Positions 54,591 through 62,169 of a stretch of DNA of 64,000 nucleotides are shown one piece after another. The stretch comes from Acidobacteria bacterium 28-9. Lineage in GTDB: Bacteria > Acidobacteriota > Blastocatellia > Pyrinomonadales > Pyrinomonadaceae. The stretch lies in contig MWYY01000063.1 in NCBI GenBank assembly GCA_002050355.1, positions 1 to 64,000 of the forward strand, given 5' to 3'. Numbering within the stretch: position 1 is the stretch's first letter; each line of letters begins with the position of its first letter. The position numbers were made by a program, and so were the translations under genes. Under the pieces are notes generated by a model. That model searched no databases and was not told the origin of the DNA. It saw nothing but the letters and a program-made list of their open reading frames with translations.

Positions 54591-55829
54591 TTACGATTGA
54601 ATGAGTTTCGTAAAACTTATTTGCTTCAAAATTTTGCTTTCAATCTCCAGAAAAGTTTTATTCGATTTTAACGCAATTTCACGAATTTGTTCATATTCTA
54701 GTTTAGCATTCACAACTTTTCCGTTAAATTTGGCAATTTTCACATCAACGGTGCCAAATTCGGTTTCGATTTTAATCATCTCGCGCGGCAAGCAATTTCG
54801 TAAGACTTCCTGAATCCTAACGCCGAGCGTTGTCGTTTCGGTGTAAAGCATCTCGGTTAAAATTTCTCTTTTTTCCGGCGCGCATAAAATTGAAATCGTC
54901 GTCGCCGGACGATTCTTCTTCATTTGAATCGGTGTAAACCAGCAATCCAAACAACCCGACTCAAACGCACGTTCCATTACAAAACCCAAAATCTGCGGCG
55001 ACAAATCGTCAATATTGGTTTCAAGCAAATACAAAGTTTGATTTTCGGATTTCAGATTTTCTTCGTTTCGTAATTCGTAGTTCGCAACCGGTAATTCGCT
55101 TTTCTCCCGCGATTCGGTTTCACCAATCATCAAACGCAAAACATTCGGAAAATTCTTATACTCTCGCGTTCCCGCGCCGTAAGCAGTTCGATAAATTTTC
55201 ATCTCGGGAATCGCGCCAAATTCTTTGCAAACAGTAGAAATAATCGCTGCGCCGGTCGGTGTTATCAGCTCGCCTTCAATTTCGGTCGAGTAAACCGGAA
55301 TGTTTTGTAAAAGCTCGGCAACGGCGGGCGGCGGCACGGGAAATTTGCCGTGCGCCATATTGACGAAACCCGAACCGACGTGGATTTTTGAACACGCGAA
55401 TTTTTCGATTTCTAATAACTCAAAACCAATACACGCACCGACGACATCAACGATTGCGTCAATCGCGCCGACTTCGTGAAAGTGAACTTTTCCGACGGGA
55501 ATGCCGTGAACTTTCGCTTCGGCTTCGGCAAGCCGCGTAAAAATTTTCACCGCACGACTTTTTACCGTTTCAGACAAACGCGAATCGTTGATAATTTTTT
55601 CAATGTCATTCAAATTTCGATGCGCGTGTCCGTGCGGAACTTTTACGTCGGCATGAACTGCGGCGACTCCCGATTTATCAATTGTCTTAAATTCGATTTC
55701 AAAATCGGAAACGCCGAGCAGTTTTATGTTCTCGACCAATTCCTTTTCGACGACGCCGAGCGCAACCAGCGCGCCCAAAATCATATTGCCGCTCGCCCCC
55801 GCGAAACAATCGAAATACAAAGTTTTCAT
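54591..55829 (-). CDS. larC: LarC-type nickel insertion protein (nickel-pincer cofactor synthesis)
   Basis: This 412-residue protein is a homologue of LarC, which inserts nickel into the pyridinium-thiocarboxylate cofactor of lactate racemase-type enzymes. It begins YFDCFAGASGNMILGALVALG. The His-rich segment VPHGHAHRNLNDIEKII (about 68-84) and KVHFHEVGAIDAIVDVVG follow. The C-terminal half has LLETNIDDLSPQILGFVMERAF. In Lactiplantibacillus larC is split by a programmed frameshift; here it is one open frame. A short linker between the halves (about 245-265) is heptamer-repeat-derived. No larA, larB or larE lies in the window. Confidence 0.88.
   Translation of the reverse strand: MKTLYFDCFAGASGNMILGALVALGVVEKELVENIKLLGVSDFEIEFKTIDKSGVAAVHADVKVPHGHAHRNLNDIEKIINDSRLSETVKSRAVKIFTRLAEAEAKVHGIPVGKVHFHEVGAIDAIVDVVGACIGFELLEIEKFACSKIHVGSGFVNMAHGKFPVPPPAVAELLQNIPVYSTEIEGELITPTGAAIISTVCKEFGAIPEMKIYRTAYGAGTREYKNFPNVLRLMIGETESREKSELPVANYELRNEENLKSENQTLYLLETNIDDLSPQILGFVMERAFESGCLDCWFTPIQMKKNRPATTISILCAPEKREILTEMLYTETTTLGVRIQEVLRNCLPREMIKIETEFGTVDVKIAKFNGKVVNAKLEYEQIREIALKSNKTFLEIESKILKQISFTKLIQS
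55041..55098 (-). repeat. In-frame heptamer repeat in the larC linker
   Basis: On the minus strand, CGAACTA CGAATTA CGAAACG is followed by GAAAATC TGAAATC CGAAAATC-type words. The segment lies in the linker between the two LarC halves, where an insertion is likely to be tolerated. Confidence 0.7.
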
Positions 55830-55989
55830 AAAAATAAAAGTCTAACGCGCAAATCGCTTTTGTGCCAAGTTTGATTTCCAGCCGTTCGCCGAAAATGATT
55901 TCCAATTCGCTGATTTAAATAACAAGTTCCGGTTTGCTATACTTGCTTTTTTGTTTTACCGAAAAGTTTTTCACTGAGGTTGAAAGTGT

Positions 55990-57999
55990 GTGAATATATC
56001 GCAGTTACAAAAGGTTTTGCGCGAAAAGGTCGTCCAAACCGCGAAAGAAAAGTTTAATGTCGAATTAGGCACGGCGGTCGCCGGCGAAGTTCCGCCGAAA
56101 ACCGAATTGGGCGATTTGGCGTTTCCCGTCGCCTTTGAATTAGCGAAACGAATAAAGCAGCAAACCGGCAAGAAAAAAAATCCGCGCGAGATAGCCGAAA
56201 CTTTACGCGCCGCGCTGGAAACTCAGGATTTTGTCGAGCGCGTTGAAGTCGCGGGCGCGGGCTATTTGAATGTTTTTTACAACCGCGCGAAATTTCTATC
56301 GGAAAGCGTTAGCGCAAACGCATCAGCCGAACAAAATTCTTCGGGAAACGAAACGATTTCAAAAGTTTGCGTCGAACATACATCGGTCAATCCTAACAAA
56401 GCCGCGCATATCGGGCATGTTCGCAATTCGGTTTTGGGCGATACGTTTGTGAGAATTCTGCGCGCTTCGGGCAAGCGTGTCGAAGTCCAAAATTATATTG
56501 ACAACACAGGCGTGCAGGTTGCAGATGTCGTCGTCGGCTTCGTTTATCTTGAAAAAAAGAATCTCGACGATATTAAACAGCTTGACGAAAACTTAAAGGC
56601 TGGAGGAAAAAGTTTTGATTATTACTGTTGGGATTTATACGCGAAGGTCGGCGTTGCATATCAGCAAAACGAAGGATTAAAAACCAAACGCGCTGCAGTT
56701 CTTCATTCGATTGAAGAAGGAAACAACGAAACGGCAATGCTCGCCGATTTTGTCGCCACCCGCAACGTTGAATGTATTTTGAAAACGATGGAACGCCTTT
56801 CGATTCGCTATGATTTATTGCCGAGAGAATCGGAAATTCTGCATCTGCATTTTTGGCAAAAAGCATTTGAAGAAATGAAACGGCGCGACGTTATCAAATA
56901 CGAAATCGAAGGAAAAGCCTCCGGTTGCTGGGTGATGCCGTTTGAATCTCATGCCGGAAACGACGAACACGACGCCGACAAAATCCTCGTCCGCTCAAAT
57001 GGAACGGTTACATACACGGGCAAAGATATCGCCTATCAAATGTGGAAACTCGGACTTTTAGGTTTAGATTTTTATTATAAACTTTTTCGCGAATACGCCG
57101 ACGGCAAAGCGGTTTGGATAACAACGGCGGAAGATTTGCGAAGCGAAAAAGTTCCCGTATTTGGCAGTAACGAAACGGTTTATAACGTGATTGACTCGCG
57201 CCAATCGTATCCGCAGGAAGTTGTCAAAAAAGGCGTCGCCACCATTTTTCCCGAACGAGGCGAAGCAGCGAGCGTTCATCTGAGTTATGAAATGGTTGCG
57301 CTTTCACCAAATGCTGCTGAACAATTGGGTTTCACTCTGAGCGAAGAAGACAAGCAAAAATCTTTTATCGAGATGAGCGGGCGTAAAGGTTTGGGCGTCA
57401 AAGCCGACGATTTGATTGACCGTTTGGAAGCTAACGCGCTCAGGGAAGTCGAAACCAGACACGCCGATTTGTCTATGGAGGAAAAGAAAAAAACTGCGCA
57501 CACGATTGCAATTGGCGCGCTTCGTTATTTTTTATTAAAATTTACACTTACAACCGTTATCGTTTTCGACTTCAAAGAAGCGCTTTCATTTGAAGGCGAA
57601 ACCGGCTGTTTTTGCCAGTATTCGGCGGTTCGCGCCAATTCGATTTTTCGTAAATTAGAAGAAAATGCTTTAGAAAACGCGACTGAAACAATTTCAAATT
57701 CGCAGACGGAAATTCAGGAGCTATTCGCCACTGAAAATGAAGTTTGGTCGCTAATTACGCTGGCTTCACGCCTGGGAGAAACAATTGCACAAGCCGTTAC
57801 CGCAACCGAACCCGCAATTTTAGCGAAATATACTTTCGGTTTGGCAAAGGCGTTCAATCTTTTTTACCACAACCACAAAATCATAACCGAAGAAAATCCG
57901 GTAAAACGCGCGTTGCTGATTGCGACAGCAGATTTAGCGCGCAAAAGTTTAACAAATGCTTTAATGACGCTTGGCATCGAAGTTCCCGAAAGAATGTAG
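55990..57999 (+). CDS. argS: Arginyl-tRNA synthetase
   Basis: This 669-residue class I synthetase charges tRNA-Arg. An N-terminal Add-1 type domain (about 1-105) is followed by the HIGH motif in HTSVNPNKAAHIGHVRNSVLG (read around residues 136-156). The KMSKS position reads EMSGRKGLGVKADDLID near 457, a degenerate form accepted in this enzyme class. The C-terminal anticodon-binding DALR domain has CFCQYSAVRANSIFRKL. It is longer than usual (about 550-580), with extra segments between the motifs. The start is GTG at 55990, with GAGG 10 nt upstream. Confidence 0.94.
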   Translation: MNISQLQKVLREKVVQTAKEKFNVELGTAVAGEVPPKTELGDLAFPVAFELAKRIKQQTGKKKNPREIAETLRAALETQDFVERVEVAGAGYLNVFYNRAKFLSESVSANASAEQNSSGNETISKVCVEHTSVNPNKAAHIGHVRNSVLGDTFVRILRASGKRVEVQNYIDNTGVQVADVVVGFVYLEKKNLDDIKQLDENLKAGGKSFDYYCWDLYAKVGVAYQQNEGLKTKRAAVLHSIEEGNNETAMLADFVATRNVECILKTMERLSIRYDLLPRESEILHLHFWQKAFEEMKRRDVIKYEIEGKASGCWVMPFESHAGNDEHDADKILVRSNGTVTYTGKDIAYQMWKLGLLGLDFYYKLFREYADGKAVWITTAEDLRSEKVPVFGSNETVYNVIDSRQSYPQEVVKKGVATIFPERGEAASVHLSYEMVALSPNAAEQLGFTLSEEDKQKSFIEMSGRKGLGVKADDLIDRLEANALREVETRHADLSMEEKKKTAHTIAIGALRYFLLKFTLTTVIVFDFKEALSFEGETGCFCQYSAVRANSIFRKLEENALENATETISNSQTEIQELFATENEVWSLITLASRLGETIAQAVTATEPAILAKYTFGLAKAFNLFYHNHKIITEENPVKRALLIATADLARKSLTNALMTLGIEVPERM

Positions 58000-58050
58000 A
58001 AACGGATGTTTGATTCTTTTTGTTTGTTCTGTTAAAAATTTGTTTTTGAT

Positions 58051-58134
58051 ATGAGAATTTTAGCGAGAAATTTTACAACCGATTTTCGTTGGCGGCGTTT
58101 AAATAAATCGGCGGCATTAAATTTTTTTAGCTAA
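58051..58134 (+). CDS. Candidate trp leader peptide
   Basis: This 27-codon open frame lies between argS and trpE. It contains one Trp codon (58090-58092) in an RWRR context and five Phe codons. The nine bases 58089-58097 (TTGGCGGCG), which span the Trp codon, can pair with CGCTGCCAA at 58162-58170 (one G-U), the left arm of the hairpin before trpE. A second GGCGGC lies at 58109-58114. A single Trp codon is weak evidence and no clear Shine-Dalgarno precedes the ATG, so this remains a candidate. Confidence 0.35.
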   Translation: MRILARNFTTDFRWRRLNKSAALNFFS

Positions 58135-58163
58135 TTTTTCTTTTATTATTTTCTAACGATTCG

Positions 58164-58200
58164 CTGCCAAATTTGTAGATGATTTGGCAGTTTTCTTTTT
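58164..58200 (+). terminator. Rho-independent terminator directly before trpE (possible attenuator)
   Basis: CTGCCAAAT (58164-58172) pairs perfectly with ATTTGGCAG (58182-58190) around a 9-nt loop, followed by TTTTCTTTTT ending at base 58200. The trpE ATG starts at 58201. It is either the argS terminator or a trp attenuator. Confidence 0.75.
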
Positions 58201-59694
58201 ATGCAAACGATTCAGCCGGAAAATTTTTCCGCCTTCCAACTTCAAGTCGAACGAGGAAACGTCATTCCTGTAACGACAACCATTGCGTCTGATTTGCAGA
58301 CGCCTTTCGGAATTTATCTGCTTTTACGCCAAAATGCGCGTTATGCCTTCTTACTCGAATCAATCGAAGGCGGTGCAAGTCTCGCCCGTTATTCATTTCT
58401 CGGCGCGAACCCGCAAAAAATTATGCGCGGGCGCGGAGGCGAAACTTTTATCGAAGAAAACGGCAAACAAACAATTTCTAAAAAAAATCTGTTGGAAAAT
58501 TTGCGCACTCATTTCGCGGATAAAATTTTTTCCGCCGGTATTGAAAATACTCCACTTTCAGGCGGCGCGGTTGGTTATTTTAATTTTTCGGCAGTCGGAC
58601 TTTTTGAACCGACACTGCAAACCGAAAAGTCAGACGACGGTTTATGGTTATTTTTTCGCACTTTGATCGCCTTTGACCACGCCCGTCAGCAAATTAAAAT
58701 TACAACTCTGGTTTTTACCGTTGATGCCGATAGAGCAGAAGAAACCTATTTAGATGTTGAAAGATTAGAAAGCTTTTATTTGCAAGCTGTTGAAGAAAAT
58801 GAAAAAATGGCGCGCCTTTTTCAAACTACGCCAACCTTTCCTGCTTCACCTCAAAGTAAAAAAACTTCACAAATTACAACCAATTGGGAACGCGAAAATT
58901 TTCTATCTGCCGTCAAGAAAATCAAAAAATATATTCTCGCTGGAGATTGCTATCAAGCGGTTCTTTCGCAGCGTTTTAGTAAGGAAACGACGGCTTCGGC
59001 GGTGGCGATTTATCGCGCGCTTCGCTCGCTCAACCCTTCGCCGTATATGTTTTTATTTGAATTTGAGGAAAAATCAATTATTGGTGCGTCGCCTGAAATG
59101 CTTGTTCGTTGTCGCGGGCAAAAAGTAGAATATCGCCCGATTGCGGGAACGCGGCGGCGCGGAGCAAGCGAAATTGAAGACGATGAACTGGGTGAAGAAA
59201 TGAAACGCGACGAAAAGGAAGTTGCCGAACATCTGATGCTGGTTGATTTAGGGCGCAACGATTTGGGTAAAATCGCTCGCTATGGCTCGGTTAAAGTCGA
59301 GAAATTAATGTCGGTCGAAAAATATTCGCACGTTCAGCATCTCGTGAGCTATTTGTCGGCTGATTTAAAACCCGACAAAGATTGTTTTGACGCGCTGGCG
59401 GCGTGTTTTCCGGCAGGAACGGTTTCCGGCGCGCCGAAAGTTAGGGCAATTCAGATTATCCGCGAACTTGAGCCTGAGACCCGCGGAATTTATGCCGGTG
59501 CGGTTGGTTATGCTGATTACGCCGGAAATCTGGATACTTGTATTACTATTAGAACAATCGTTTTAGAAGACGGTGTGGCATCGGTTCAAGCCGGCGCGGG
59601 TATTGTTGCCGATTCAGTACCGGAAAAAGAATTTCAAGAATCGGTTGATAAAGCCAAAGCCTTATTACGCGCGATTGAAATTGCCGAAAGTTAA
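58201..59694 (+). CDS. trpE: Anthranilate synthase component I
   Basis: This 497-residue enzyme, with a TrpG subunit, converts chorismate to anthranilate, the first step of tryptophan synthesis. The N-terminal part carries LLESIEGGASLARYSFLG, the feedback-site region. The chorismate-binding C-terminal half has QAVLSQRF, YRPIAGTRRRG, LVDLGRNDLGK and CFPAGTVSGAPKVRAIQII. Length is normal (about 490-520). The start at 58201 directly abuts a terminator T-run and has no Shine-Dalgarno. No later Met fits the family, so either initiation is unusual or regulated. The DAHP synthase gene follows. Confidence 0.95.
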   Translation: MQTIQPENFSAFQLQVERGNVIPVTTTIASDLQTPFGIYLLLRQNARYAFLLESIEGGASLARYSFLGANPQKIMRGRGGETFIEENGKQTISKKNLLENLRTHFADKIFSAGIENTPLSGGAVGYFNFSAVGLFEPTLQTEKSDDGLWLFFRTLIAFDHARQQIKITTLVFTVDADRAEETYLDVERLESFYLQAVEENEKMARLFQTTPTFPASPQSKKTSQITTNWERENFLSAVKKIKKYILAGDCYQAVLSQRFSKETTASAVAIYRALRSLNPSPYMFLFEFEEKSIIGASPEMLVRCRGQKVEYRPIAGTRRRGASEIEDDELGEEMKRDEKEVAEHLMLVDLGRNDLGKIARYGSVKVEKLMSVEKYSHVQHLVSYLSADLKPDKDCFDALAACFPAGTVSGAPKVRAIQIIRELEPETRGIYAGAVGYADYAGNLDTCITIRTIVLEDGVASVQAGAGIVADSVPEKEFQESVDKAKALLRAIEIAES

Positions 59695-59853
59695 TTTTAA
59701 GGCAATAAATTTGCTATAGTTTCTGTCGGATATTTTATGATTAAGTATTCCAGCGAGTTTTAACAAAAACCATTTGCATAATGCTTTAAATTCGGCAAAT
59801 TGCCAAAATACTATATTTATACAAAATAATTTTTCAGGTCTTTATAAACAAAT

Positions 59854-60909
59854 ATGTTAATTGTAATGAAAGCAGGCGCGACACAAAAAGATGTCGAGCG
59901 CGTTATTGAAACGATTGAATCTCTGGGGTTTCGTCCGCATTCGATGCCGGGCGCCGGTCGCACCGCAATCGGAATTACCGGAAATCAAGGCTCTGTTGAC
60001 CCGGCGCATTTTGAAAATCTGCCGAGTGTCGCCGACGCGATTCGCGTTACAAAGCCTTACAAACTTATTTCCAAAGATTTGCGTCCCGAAAAATCGATTG
60101 TCAAAGTCGGAAATGCGACAATAGGCGGAGCAGAACTCGCCATTATTGCCGGACCGTGCGCGGTTGAAAACGCCGAACAGGTTTTCTCCGTCGCCAAAGC
60201 GGTTTCAAAAAGCGGTGCAAAATTCTTTCGCGGCGGCGCGTTTAAGCCCAGAACTTCGCCTTATGCTTTTCAGGGAATGGGCGAAGACGGTTTGAAAATT
60301 CTGGCGGACGTGCGCGAACAATTCGGTTTAAATATTGTAACCGAAGCGATGGATGAAGCGGGCGTTGATTTGGTCGAAAAATACGGCGACTGTATTCAAA
60401 TCGGCGCGCGTAATATGCAGAATTTTTCGCTTTTGAAATATGTCGGACAAACCAGAAAACCCGTTTTGCTCAAACGCGGGCTTTCGGCAACGTTAGATGA
60501 ATTTCTGCTTGCCGCCGAATATATTATGGCGGAAGGAAATTACGAAGTGATTTTGTGCGAACGCGGCATTCGCACATTTGCCGCACACGCTCGCAACACA
60601 ATGGATTTATCTATTGTTCCAGCCGTCCAAAGAATGTCGCATTTGCCGATAATCGTTGACCCGTCGCACGGAACCGGAAGAAATTATATGGTTAAACCGA
60701 TGGCTCGCGCCGGTGTTGCCGTGGGCGCCGACGGTCTGATTATTGAAGTCCACCCGCAACCGGAAGAAGCTCTGTGCGACGGCGCGCAAGCCTTAACGCC
60801 AATCCAATATCTGGAACTTGTCAGACAGGTAACAGCGATTTACGAGGCTTTGTCGCTTGCCGAAGAAAATCAAATAGAATTTAACACAAAAGAAGCAATT
60901 GTCGCGTGA
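59854..60909 (+). CDS. aroF: 3-deoxy-7-phosphoheptulonate synthase (type I-beta, ferredoxin-like domain)
   Basis: This 351-residue enzyme condenses phosphoenolpyruvate and erythrose 4-phosphate in the first shikimate-pathway step. The N-terminal ferredoxin-like domain (about 1-70, [19 protein letters not shown]) is the regulatory element of the Thermotoga-type enzyme. The barrel has [44 protein letters not shown], the metal His/Cys positions in CERGIRTF and the VDPSHGTGR segment. It lies 159 nt after trpE on the same strand, linking the entry and the Trp branch of aromatic amino acid synthesis. No confident promoter was found in the gap. Confidence 0.94.
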   Translation: MLIVMKAGATQKDVERVIETIESLGFRPHSMPGAGRTAIGITGNQGSVDPAHFENLPSVADAIRVTKPYKLISKDLRPEKSIVKVGNATIGGAELAIIAGPCAVENAEQVFSVAKAVSKSGAKFFRGGAFKPRTSPYAFQGMGEDGLKILADVREQFGLNIVTEAMDEAGVDLVEKYGDCIQIGARNMQNFSLLKYVGQTRKPVLLKRGLSATLDEFLLAAEYIMAEGNYEVILCERGIRTFAAHARNTMDLSIVPAVQRMSHLPIIVDPSHGTGRNYMVKPMARAGVAVGADGLIIEVHPQPEEALCDGAQALTPIQYLELVRQVTAIYEALSLAEENQIEFNTKEAIVA

Positions 60910-61040
60910 TAAAAGATTCCGATAAAACTTTGTGTTAATAAACCGACTGAATTCCGAATTTTTTCCGTGACTTTTCTATTAACCTTCAGACATTTTTGAA
61001 AGACAAACGAGTAAATTCGTTAAAGAAATTGTCAGAAATA

Positions 61041-61085
61041 AAAAAGCCCGTGCCTGTTTGCCCGAAACACGCGCGGACTTTTTTA
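61041..61085. terminator. Terminator after the DAHP synthase gene
   Basis: An imperfect stem runs from AAAAAGCCCGTGCCTGTTT (61041-61059) to AAACACGCGCGGACTTTTT (61065-61083), around a short loop. It is flanked by A- and T-runs, so it may serve both convergent genes. Confidence 0.75.
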
Positions 61086-61108
61086 TTCACTTCGTCGACG
61101 CCTTTTGC

Positions 61109-61516
61109 CTATCTTGCCAAACGAAGTTTTAGAAAACCGTAAAATTGGATGTAGCAGCTAATCATTGCTGTTGCAATAAGCAGCGTCATCGGCAGAAATC
61201 GAAACGTTTCCGGCAAAACAATGCCTAAAGTTTGCTTGAACATCATGCCAAGCAGAACGGCAAAGGCGATAATTAAACTTCTGCCTAAAAGCCAGTTTGC
61301 GAAATTCGGTTTTTCATTTCCAGAATACTGAAAAAACGGCAAAACCGTAACCATTACTAAAGTTAAACTCAGAAACAAACTATCTAAAGCAAAGAAACTG
61401 AAAGATTGTCCCAACTCGACCGCCAGGAAAAACAAAACAAATGTAGTTTCGACAACAAAGCCCTTGTTGCCAGCAAATTCAGTCTGCGTTTGTTCGATGT
61501 ATGTTATTGATTTCAT
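61109..61516 (-). CDS. Small four-helix membrane protein
   Basis: This 135-residue protein has four hydrophobic segments (about 20-38, 43-62, 78-98 and 105-128). There is an FFQYSGNEKPNF loop in the middle and a short basic end. I recognise no family. It begins 16 nt after the XRE regulator stop on the same strand and is very likely co-transcribed with it. Confidence 0.5.
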   Translation of the reverse strand: MKSITYIEQTQTEFAGNKGFVVETTFVLFFLAVELGQSFSFFALDSLFLSLTLVMVTVLPFFQYSGNEKPNFANWLLGRSLIIAFAVLLGMMFKQTLGIVLPETFRFLPMTLLIATAMISCYIQFYGFLKLRLAR

Positions 61517-61532
61517 AAAATTTGGCGAAAAT

Positions 61533-61934
61533 TTATTTCTCGTTCGGACGGCTGAACTGCGTGTAAGCTACGCGGAAAAGTTCCGACAAAGCCTTTGCCG
61601 TCTCCGGCGTTAAGTTTTTGTCGGCTCGAAGATGCGCTTCGACGATTTCCGGCGTCGCTTCATGCGGGTAATAAACAACCGCTTCGACAATTTCGTTTTT
61701 ATCCTGATGTTTGTTCATCACCCGGTCAATCGGCATATCGAGCCAGCCGGTCAGACGCGCGATATTGTCGGCATCCGGTTTGCCCGTTCCGTTTTCGATG
61801 CGCGAAAGCGTCGAAGCTGAAACCGCGGTCGCGTCCGCCACGTCGCGCAGGCTCATTCCCAGTTCTTCACGACGTCGCTTGATAGCGCGTCCGAGTTCCG
61901 TCGTATTTATCAGACTTTCATTTTTGTAACCCAT
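61533..61934 (-). CDS. XRE-family helix-turn-helix regulator
   Basis: This 133-residue protein has a Cro/C1-type helix-turn-helix at residues 12-70 (LGRAIKRRREELGMSLRDVADATAVSASTLSRIENGTGKP). A C-terminal helical segment follows (about 95-133, LTPETAKALSELFRVAYTQF), possibly for dimerisation. The ATG at 61934 is supported by GGAGGA 7 nt upstream; an earlier in-frame ATG at 61985 has none. It is divergent from the SWIM/Rad52 gene, whose predicted start of transcription overlaps a perfect palindrome. Local control of the Rad52 gene is a reasonable inference, similar in layout to DdrO-type regulators. Confidence 0.82.
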   Translation of the reverse strand: MGYKNESLINTTELGRAIKRRREELGMSLRDVADATAVSASTLSRIENGTGKPDADNIARLTGWLDMPIDRVMNKHQDKNEIVEAVVYYPHEATPEIVEAHLRADKNLTPETAKALSELFRVAYTQFSRPNEK

Positions 61935-62056
61935 AATTTTTCCTCCAATTCCAAAAGTCTCTGCAAGCCTCCGAAGCGTGTACAACGCTTCCCACTCGTC
62001 ATTGCTAAAAAGAAATTAACACAAAAAAATTTTAGTTGCAACACTACGTTTCACAC

Positions 62057-62085
62057 TTGCAACAAATAAATTACTCTGATACAAT
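62057..62085 (+). promoter_or_regulatory. Predicted promoter of the SWIM/Rad52 gene
   Basis: TTGCAA (62057-62062) and TACAAT (62080-62085) are separated by exactly 17 nt. The -35 region also forms an inverted repeat with GTTGCAA at 62035-62041 (TTGCAAC at 62057-62063). Confidence 0.6.
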
Positions 62086-62101
62086 GTTTCATAGATGAAA
62101 C
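62086..62101. promoter_or_regulatory. Candidate operator palindrome at the SWIM/Rad52 transcription start
   Basis: GTTTCAT-AG-ATGAAAC is a perfect 7+2+7 palindrome directly after the -10 box. A related half-site, GTTTCA, is at 62048-62053. This is a typical footprint for an XRE dimer and would block transcription when bound. Confidence 0.5.
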
Positions 62102-62169
62102 GAGTAATACTTTTCATCCGGCAAATGATTGAAATTAGAACAATTTGCACGTCGAGAAAGGAGATAAAA

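Noticed and set aside
59695-59853. Attenuator or leader peptide before the DAHP synthase gene
   Set aside because: Only an 8-codon frame without aromatic enrichment is present, and the short GGCAA-A-TTGCC dyad has no T-run.
62095-62169. An upstream ATG for the SWIM/Rad52 gene adding 25 residues
   Set aside because: It lies inside the palindrome at the predicted transcription start and has no Shine-Dalgarno, while ATG 62170 has AAAGGAG at good spacing.
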